Made by a program: the position numbers and the translations under genes. Under the pieces are notes generated by a model. It did no database searches. It was not told the DNA's origin and worked only from the letters and a program-made list of their open reading frames with translations. This document shows, piece after piece, positions 35,648-40,514 of a stretch of 40,514 nt of DNA (position 1 is the stretch's first letter; every line of letters begins with the position of its first letter). The stretch lies in the NCBI GenBank assembly GCA_026931905.1, contig JAIXLB010000054.1:1-40514 (forward strand). Reading direction: 5' to 3'. This stretch comes from Chitinophagales bacterium (GTDB lineage: Bacteria; Bacteroidota; Bacteroidia; Chitinophagales; Chitinophagaceae).

Positions 35648-37714
35648 TTAATAATTCAATAATTTTTCTAATCGATCAGCAAGTTTTGCAGCATTAGGCA
35701 GCATAGCTTCCTCAGAAACAAGATTGATGGGTACTGCAGGTAAATTTAAAGATCCCATTACCTCTACTTTGGCATCTAAGAAGTGATAACAATTATTGGA
35801 TATTCGTAAAGAAAGGCTTTCTGCAAAAGAATTGTTTTGTTGTTCTTCGGTTAATACTAAAACTTTTCCATGTTTTTTTACACTACTAAAAATAAGTTCT
35901 TCATCTAAAGGATATAAAGTTCTTAAATCAAGAATTTCTATTTTACCTGGGAAATTATTTGCTGCTTCTTTTGCCCAATAAACACCCATACCATAAGTGA
36001 TGATACAAACTGTTTCTCCTCTTTTCAAATTTTCATTATCAGCATGTAATACAATATTGGCTTTGCCTAAGGGTAAAATATAATCTTTATCAGGTTCTAT
36101 GGTTTTTGCATCTTCTGTTCCTGCAACTTTACTCCAGTATAAGCCTTTGTGTTCAAGCATTACAACAGGATTAGGATCTAAGAAAGCAGCTTTCATTAAA
36201 CCTTTCATATCTGCTGCATTGCTGGGGTAACAAACTTTAATTCCTTTGATAGTTAATAAAGTACTTTCAATACTTCCACTATGATAAGGTCCACCACCCC
36301 CATAAGCTCCAATAGGCACTCTTAAAATCATTTGCACAGGAAATTTTCCATAGCTTAAATAACAGCTTTTAGAAATTTCTGTAACTAATTGATTGAGCCC
36401 GGGGTAAATATAATCTGCAAACTGAACCTCAACAATAGGTTTTAAACCCAATGCACTCATTCCTATTGTGCTTCCTACAATATAGGCTTCTTGAATAGCT
36501 GTATTAAACACACGATGATCGCCAAATTTTTCAGCTAAAGTTGCAGCTTCTCTAAAAACGCCTCCTAATCTTCTACCTACATCTTGTCCATATAAAATAG
36601 CTTCTGGATAATCTTGCATTATTTCTTCCATGGCATGTAATGCAGCATCTACCATTATTGTTTTTTCAGAAGATTTTGGAGTTCTTGTGCCTGTTTCTTC
36701 TTTAATAATTGTAGGAGCAAATACATGGTTTTCTGCTAAATCTTTAGTAGGCTCTGCTGCGGTTTGTGCTTTTTCAAATGCTTCATTTACATCTTTCTCA
36801 GCAGCTATTTCTATTTCATTTATTTCATTTTCATTAAACCCAATTCCTGTTAATAATAATCTTAATTTAGGAATAGGATCGTATAAACCATGTTTTAATA
36901 AATCTTCTCTGGTTCTGTAAAATTCTTTTCTTACACCACTGGTATGATGCCCTAATAAGGGCACTCTTGCATGAACTAAAACAGGTTTTCTTTCAGTTCT
37001 TACATATTCAAAAGCATCTTGCATAGTTTCATAACTTCTACTAAAATCGCTACCATCGCATTGCAATCTTTTTAACCCCTTAAATCCTGCAGCATATTCA
37101 TAAGCATTCATAGCTCTTGCTTCTTCTGCTGTAACACTTATACCCCATTGGTTATCTTGTACTAAATATATTATGGGTAATTGTTTTAATACAGCAAATT
37201 GAAATGCTTCGCTAACTTCTCCTTCTGTAATACTATTATCGCCAAACGAACACACTACAACTGGCAATTCATTATTAGCTCCTTTTTTTAATAAGGTTTG
37301 ATGATGCTCTTCTATAAATTGTATGCCTTGTGCTAAACCTGTAGTTGGTATAGCTTGCATACCTGTTGCACTGCTTTGATGAATGATAGAAGGACGAATA
37401 CCATCTTTATTTGATGGATGACAATAATAAGAACGACCACCACTAAATGGATCATCTTTTTTGGCAAGTAGTTGCAGCATTAATTCATAAGGCTGAAAAC
37501 CTGATGCCATCATTAAACTATCATCTCTATAATATGGGCTAACCCAATCCTGACTTTGTAATTGCAAACCTGTAGCAATTTGAATAGCTTCGTGACCTCT
37601 TGAAGAAGAATGTACATATTTGCAAATGGTTCTGTTAGCATCGTAAATAGTACACATGGCTTTAGAAGTAACCATAAGCCTATAAGCTTTCAATAAAATT
37701 TCTGGGTTAAGCAT
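35648..37714 (-). CDS. Fused alpha/beta E1 of branched-chain-type 2-oxoacid dehydrogenase
   Basis: Thiamine-diphosphate-dependent decarboxylating component of a 2-oxoacid dehydrogenase complex, cytoplasmic. The 688-residue protein joins two subunits that are normally separate. The E1-alpha half (about 1-340) has SSRGHEAIQ, the ThDP motif GDNSITEGEV (from residue 158) ending QDNQWG, and the phosphorylation-loop-like GHHTSGVRKEFY. After a Thr/Lys/Glu-rich linker (about 335-355) the E1-beta half has YGQDVGRRLGGVFR, FNTAIQEAYIVG, and the VPIGAYGGGGPYHSGS stretch. Sequence is closest in character to 2-oxoisovalerate dehydrogenase, but pyruvate cannot be excluded. E2 and E3 genes are not in the window. 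The fused form is common in Bacteroidota. Confidence 0.87.
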   Translation of the reverse strand: MLNPEILLKAYRLMVTSKAMCTIYDANRTICKYVHSSSRGHEAIQIATGLQLQSQDWVSPYYRDDSLMMASGFQPYELMLQLLAKKDDPFSGGRSYYCHPSNKDGIRPSIIHQSSATGMQAIPTTGLAQGIQFIEEHHQTLLKKGANNELPVVVCSFGDNSITEGEVSEAFQFAVLKQLPIIYLVQDNQWGISVTAEEARAMNAYEYAAGFKGLKRLQCDGSDFSRSYETMQDAFEYVRTERKPVLVHARVPLLGHHTSGVRKEFYRTREDLLKHGLYDPIPKLRLLLTGIGFNENEINEIEIAAEKDVNEAFEKAQTAAEPTKDLAENHVFAPTIIKEETGTRTPKSSEKTIMVDAALHAMEEIMQDYPEAILYGQDVGRRLGGVFREAATLAEKFGDHRVFNTAIQEAYIVGSTIGMSALGLKPIVEVQFADYIYPGLNQLVTEISKSCYLSYGKFPVQMILRVPIGAYGGGGPYHSGSIESTLLTIKGIKVCYPSNAADMKGLMKAAFLDPNPVVMLEHKGLYWSKVAGTEDAKTIEPDKDYILPLGKANIVLHADNENLKRGETVCIITYGMGVYWAKEAANNFPGKIEILDLRTLYPLDEELIFSSVKKHGKVLVLTEEQQNNSFAESLSLRISNNCYHFLDAKVEVMGSLNLPAVPINLVSEEAMLPNAAKLADRLEKLLNY

Positions 37715-38024
37715 TGCTGTAAATATCTTACTACTTTATGGTTGAAATTTAAAGTGGTTAAAAAAAAATGATTTATGCAGAGTTTTCCACATGAATTATA
37801 TCAATAACGACAAAGCAAGGTTAAATAGTATGAGTGTACTAAAATCAAATATTCTTAAACTTTTGAAAACAATTTAATTATGATTTAAAAAAGTTTAGGT
37901 AAAGCTAAAAACTGTGGTTTGTAAATTGGTGATTTGGGAGTATTCTATGTTTTGTGGAAACTGAAGTTTGCAACGTTAAGCCTAAATATTGTCAAGTCTT
38001 TTGTTGGAAGAAGTGCTTATTTGA
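37715..38024. other. Gene-free stretch of 310 bp
   Basis: Very AT-rich, with the A-run at 37761-37768. No tRNA, long hairpin or convincing promoter was seen. It contains TTTTCCACA (37783-37791) and TGTGGAAA (37953-37960), which resemble DnaA boxes but are isolated. It marks the border between the core region and the accessory genes to its right. Confidence 0.6.
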
Positions 38025-38342
38025 CTACATTAAGGAAAATAAATTCCAAAAAGCAAAAAAGAATGCAGTTATAGCAAATACCTTAAAAACGTATTTTGGC
38101 TCTTTCAGCAAAACTACTCCTGCTATTATAAAAAAAATAAAACAAATAAGTGTCGCTGGTTCTGGGTGTTTTGAGAAAAGAGGTTGTATTAAACTAGGAA
38201 ATCTACTTATAAATTTAAGTTTGAGTTGACCATAATTTCGTAGAGCCAATTCTTGATTATTTTCCCAAAAGACAAACCAATCAATTATTTTAGAAATACC
38301 GATAAGGTAAAGCACAAATGCAATTATAATTCTCAATTTCAT
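38025..38342 (-). CDS. Small integral membrane protein of unknown function
   Basis: Not recognised. The 105-residue product has three hydrophobic segments: residues about 3-22 (LRIIIAFVLYLIGISKII), 62-80 (PATLICFIFFIIAGVVLL) and 85-103 (YVFKVFAITAFFFAFWNLF). A Lys/Arg-containing loop, about 40 residues long, lies between the first two. The ATG at 38342 gives a normal start with no other gene overlapping. It is the last of a series of minus-strand genes in the accessory region, 181 bp from the lipoprotein gene. Composition and a sensible membrane topology support a real gene. Confidence 0.6.
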   Translation of the reverse strand: MKLRIIIAFVLYLIGISKIIDWFVFWENNQELALRNYGQLKLKFISRFPSLIQPLFSKHPEPATLICFIFFIIAGVVLLKEPKYVFKVFAITAFFFAFWNLFSLM

Positions 38343-38523
38343 GTTGTGTAAGTTTAACTGGTATTAACCCAATTAGTATCTTCCTAATATTAGTTGATAG
38401 AGCTTAATAATGCTGTAACTACTGCTTTTCATCACACCAAAACTAAAGCACATGAGCGAATAAAAAATTGATGCTTATAACATTTAGACTAACTTGCAGT
38501 AAACACAATTTTGTTAGCAATTT

Positions 38524-39090
38524 TTATTTCTTACTCAATAACTCTTCAATTTGTTTTTGTGTTAAATCTAAAACTTCTGAGTGTGAATCTGAACGCAAAA
38601 AAACAAATCTTTTATCTGGCATTATAATGATTGAATTTCCACAAGTACAACGTTCTTTAAAAAGTAAATTGAACAGTTGTTTAGAGCTATCAATTATTAT
38701 TGAACTGTCCCACTTCTTTATTTTGTTTAGATTGTTTCCAGGTTCTCGAAAGTCAAATACTGAAACATTTTTTCTTATTGCCAAAACTTTTTGAACTCTT
38801 TCTTTGTGCCTTCTCACAAAACCCATTATGTATTCATCTTCTTTTTCATCTAAATTATCCCAACAAGTTTCTTTATTATAATCATACTTTATAATAATGG
38901 TGTCTTTTAGTTTTGAGTTTGTAGTAGTGGTTAAATATTTTTTTAAAGTTGTAAATGTGGAATCATTTAATTGTCCTATGTAAGTTCTGTTTTTGTCGTC
39001 ATAACGATAAAGTTGTGAAGTCGTGCCACAACTTTCAGCAATTGTCAAAATGGTAATAAATAAAATAATATAGAGAAAATGTCTTTTCAT
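38524..39090 (-). CDS. Putative lipoprotein of unknown function
   Basis: Not recognised. The 188-residue product starts with a basic residue pair and a hydrophobic core (MKRHFLYIILFITILTIAES) followed by Cys-Gly at 21-22. The site IAESC is an imperfect lipobox because of Glu at -2, so plain signal peptidase I cleavage is possible. The mature part is charged and mixed alpha/beta, with a CTC pair (FKERCTCGNS) near residue 148 and an earlier Cys in YNKETCWDN. It has no catalytic motif I know. The gene is bordered by spacers of 181 and 173 bp, the latter containing the long palindrome after mazF. Confidence 0.6.
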   Translation of the reverse strand: MKRHFLYIILFITILTIAESCGTTSQLYRYDDKNRTYIGQLNDSTFTTLKKYLTTTTNSKLKDTIIIKYDYNKETCWDNLDEKEDEYIMGFVRRHKERVQKVLAIRKNVSVFDFREPGNNLNKIKKWDSSIIIDSSKQLFNLLFKERCTCGNSIIIMPDKRFVFLRSDSHSEVLDLTQKQIEELLSKK

Positions 39091-39120
39091 ATTTATGTTT
39101 ATTATGGTCTTTCTAAAGTT

Positions 39121-39258
39121 GCTACCAACGTTTTAGGTTTTGGTGATGCTGGGTTGCTTTTCCATTAAACTTTGCTTGTAGAACTAAATTTTTACCTTGC
39201 ACAAAAGTTCAATAGAAATTGTAGGCTTCCCGTTTTGGGCAATACCTTGTTGTGTGCT
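39121..39258. repeat. Long imperfect palindrome downstream of mazF
   Basis: About 138 bp that could fold into one extended, imperfect stem-loop. The outer ends read GCTACCAACGTTTTAGGT on the plus strand and GCACACAACAAGGT as the reverse complement of the right end. The inner arms are TTCCATTAAACTTTG (from about 39170) against the reverse complement of CAAAAGTTCAATAGAAA (39202-39218), with GGG/CCC pairs between. Size and shape recall integron attC sites, but the conserved core boxes (RYYYAAC, GTTRRRY) do not match well. A Bacteroidota intergenic repeat is an equal possibility. Confidence 0.5.
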
Positions 39259-39263
39259 TGCTT

Positions 39264-39587
39264 TTATTCAACATAAGTTTCCATTATAACGGTTTTCACA
39301 GCTTCGATTTCGGTTGTTGTAAGGTTGCCTAAAATTTTGATAATCCTTGTTCTGTCCACCGTTCTGATTTGGTCTAAAACTATCCAGCCTTTCGTTTTGG
39401 GTTGTTTAATGTCAACTCTTGTCGGATAAGTTTTTGAACTACTTGTAAGCGGAGCTACAACTATCGTTTGAAGATATTTGTTCATTTCGTTTGGCGAAAT
39501 AACAACACAGGGACGTGTTTTTTTCATCTCGCTTCCAATGGTTGGGTCAAGATTTTCCAATACTATTTCGTATTGTTTTATTTCCAC
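39264..39587 (-). CDS. mazF: MazF/PemK-family mRNA interferase toxin
   Basis: Sequence-specific endoribonuclease toxin of a type II toxin-antitoxin system; it would cut mRNA when the antitoxin is degraded. The 107-residue protein has the family's N-terminal strand (YEIVLENLDPTIGSEMKKTR), then RPCVVIS with Arg25, and APLTSSS with Thr48, at positions matching the catalytic Arg29/Thr52 pair of E. coli MazF. GWIVLDQIRTVDRTRI is the conserved C-terminal segment. Its start overlaps the mazE stop by 10 bp. G+C is visibly higher than in the core genes (46 of 120 bases at 39301-39420), suggesting transfer. Confidence 0.9.
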   Translation of the reverse strand: MEIKQYEIVLENLDPTIGSEMKKTRPCVVISPNEMNKYLQTIVVAPLTSSSKTYPTRVDIKQPKTKGWIVLDQIRTVDRTRIIKILGNLTTTEIEAVKTVIMETYVE

Positions 39588-39823
39588 TCCTCAAAATTTT
39601 CGTCTTCAAAAATGTCGTCAATCAGTAATTGATCTTCTCCGTTTGTGTGCATCAATTTAAAAGATTTCTCCCAACCTTTTCGTGGAACAGATTTTGGTTT
39701 TAAAATTATTCTTCCTTTCTCCAAAATCAATTCAAGTGTATCGCTGATGTTATATTGTTCTAAAATTGACTTTGGTAACCTGATGCCTTTTGAGTTTCCA
39801 ATATTGATAACTTGGACTTCCAT
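39578..39823 (-). CDS. mazE: MazE-family antitoxin (AbrB/SpoVT fold)
   Basis: DNA-binding antitoxin that neutralises the adjacent MazF-like toxin and represses its own operon. The 81-residue product has a swapped-hairpin AbrB domain in residues 1-46 (VINIGNSKGIRLPKSILEQY and LILEKGRIILKPK) and an acidic, flexible C-terminal tail (EDQLLIDDIFEDENFEEW) of the kind that wraps around MazF. Gene order antitoxin-toxin and the 10-bp overlap are typical. A perfect 14-bp palindrome overlapping the -7 box just upstream is a good candidate operator. Confidence 0.9.
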   Translation of the reverse strand: MEVQVINIGNSKGIRLPKSILEQYNISDTLELILEKGRIILKPKSVPRKGWEKSFKLMHTNGEDQLLIDDIFEDENFEEWK

Positions 39824-39842
39824 AAAATTTATTTTGTGATTA

Positions 39843-39874
39843 CAAAGTAATTACTTTTTTATTGAAAAAACAAA
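39843..39874 (-). promoter_or_regulatory. mazEF promoter with overlapping palindromic operator
   Basis: On the minus strand TTTG (39874-39871), a 20-bp spacer and TTACTTTG (39850-39843, 7 of 8 to TAnnTTTG), followed 19 nt later by the mazE ATG. The perfect palindrome AAAGTAATTACTTT (39844-39857) covers most of the -7 box, so a MazE(-MazF) complex bound there would block transcription. Confidence 0.55.
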
Positions 39875-39968
39875 TTTTGAACTAAATTTAAGTAGCGATA
39901 ATTGTCAATCTATTTTAGGACAAGGCAGTGCTGTTAGCTTCTAACTTGTCAATCCACTTTGTAGCAAT

Positions 39969-40441
39969 TCAATTTTCCTGCATTGTTTTAGATTTGTTTA
40001 ATAGTTTCAAAGTTCGTTTATCTAAACTATTATCAAAATATTTGTCTATTACCTTTTTGAAAATATTATCATCTTCGTTACAGACAACAGAAAATAGCGT
40101 CATACACGATTTAAGCTTCAAGTCATCTGGGCTTCCAAAGATTTGATTTGCATTATCAGTATCAAGTTTTAAAAGTGCATTTGTAATTTCTTTAAACCTA
40201 CTTCCTAATATCGGATGTTCAAGATATTTTTTTGCTTCATTTAAGCTCTTAATAGCAAAGAACTTAGAAGTTTCGCCATAACCAAGCCCAATGAGTTGAG
40301 GGAAAATATACCACATCCAATGGCTTTTTTTCTTCCTAAAGTAATTTCAGAAAGAGCCTGTTGGTAATCATTTTCTTGTGCTTTAATAAACCTGCAAATG
40401 TCGTTGTTCAAATATCTTTTGTCTTTTTTGATTAGTTTCAT
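39969..40441 (-). pseudogene. DUF1810 family gene broken by a -1 frameshift
   Basis: The family is of unknown function (about 140-160 residues, cytoplasmic). The N-terminal part (start at 40441) encodes ICRFIKAQENDYQQALSEI up to GRKK. The rest continues in another frame as SHWMWYIFPQLIGLGYG, KYLEHPILGSRFKEI, NQIFGSPDDLKLKSCMTLFS and ends at 39969. The switch falls in a run of seven A (plus-strand T at 40325-40331): eight would restore GRKKSHWMWYIFPQL exactly. All family motifs are otherwise present, so the change is recent, is a sequencing or assembly error, or is slippage-controlled. As written, the first frame gives a 66-residue product. No promoter was found in the 73 bp to the window edge. 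Confidence 0.85.
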
Positions 40442-40514
40442 TTCTGACTTTCTAATGTATTTTTTCCAACATTGTATGCGTAAACTGCTGCTGGTAGATA
40501 TTGTATTTGAATAT

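Noticed and set aside
37783..37960. DnaA-box-like TTTTCCACA and TGTGGAAA in a 310-bp gene-free region, suggesting an origin
   Set aside because: Only two weak matches 160 bp apart, no clustered boxes, no dnaA or dnaN nearby. A whole-genome G+C skew plot would settle it.
1..40514. CRISPR array, insertion sequence, prophage or retron
   Set aside because: No regularly spaced repeats, transposase, phage structural or reverse transcriptase sequence was seen on either strand.

Overview
The window is AT-rich chromosomal DNA (coding lines hand-counted at roughly 27-35 % G+C) from a member of the Bacteroidota, most likely a Chitinophagaceae-type organism. Support: promoters of the TAnnTTTG type, a C-terminal type IX secretion sorting domain on the M1 peptidase, a fused alpha/beta 2-oxoacid dehydrogenase E1, the long class-II-amidotransferase PurF-like protein, the compact ~256-residue AMP nucleosidase, and weak or absent Shine-Dalgarno sequences. 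Species cannot be named from this window.

Bases 1-37.7 kb are a dense, ordinary core region. Left part (1-7.9 kb): AMP nucleosidase, ribosomal protein L25, a very large exported TPR-CHAT protein, an amino-acid permease. 7.9-17.7 kb: a minus-strand amidohydrolase and TolB-like/outer-membrane barrel protein, a plus-strand metallo-beta-lactamase-fold hydrolase and lipid A-type acyltransferase, then two tandem minus-strand proton-peptide (POT) transporters. 17.9-24.8 kb: pth, an FAH-family enzyme, then a divergent pair of envelope genes (cell-wall amidase and LptD-like LPS assembly protein), and a PurF-like enzyme. 25-32.6 kb (minus): an overlapping three-gene set with lpxH, the mrdA-rodA cell-elongation pair (4-nt overlap), and an M1 aminopeptidase with a T9SS tag. 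32.7-37.7 kb: a DUF4197 lipoprotein, aspS, tRNA-Met, and the E1 fusion. Envelope biogenesis is the recurrent theme: lpxH and the LpxL-like acyltransferase make lipid A, LptD exports it, amidase/PBP2/RodA shape peptidoglycan, and the TolB/barrel protein sits in the outer membrane.

Bases ~37.7-40.5 kb look different: small accessory genes all on the minus strand, separated by 145-310 bp spacers, with a mazEF toxin-antitoxin pair of visibly higher G+C, a frameshifted DUF1810 gene, and a long imperfect palindrome after mazF. This arrangement resembles a cassette-like or variable island. No integrase is in view, so that reading is inference. No CRISPR array, insertion sequence or rRNA was seen. 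I did not find a clear new defence system. The best leads are the exported CHAT-TPR giant, the island and its hairpin, and the degenerate metallopeptidase domain in the TolB-like protein.
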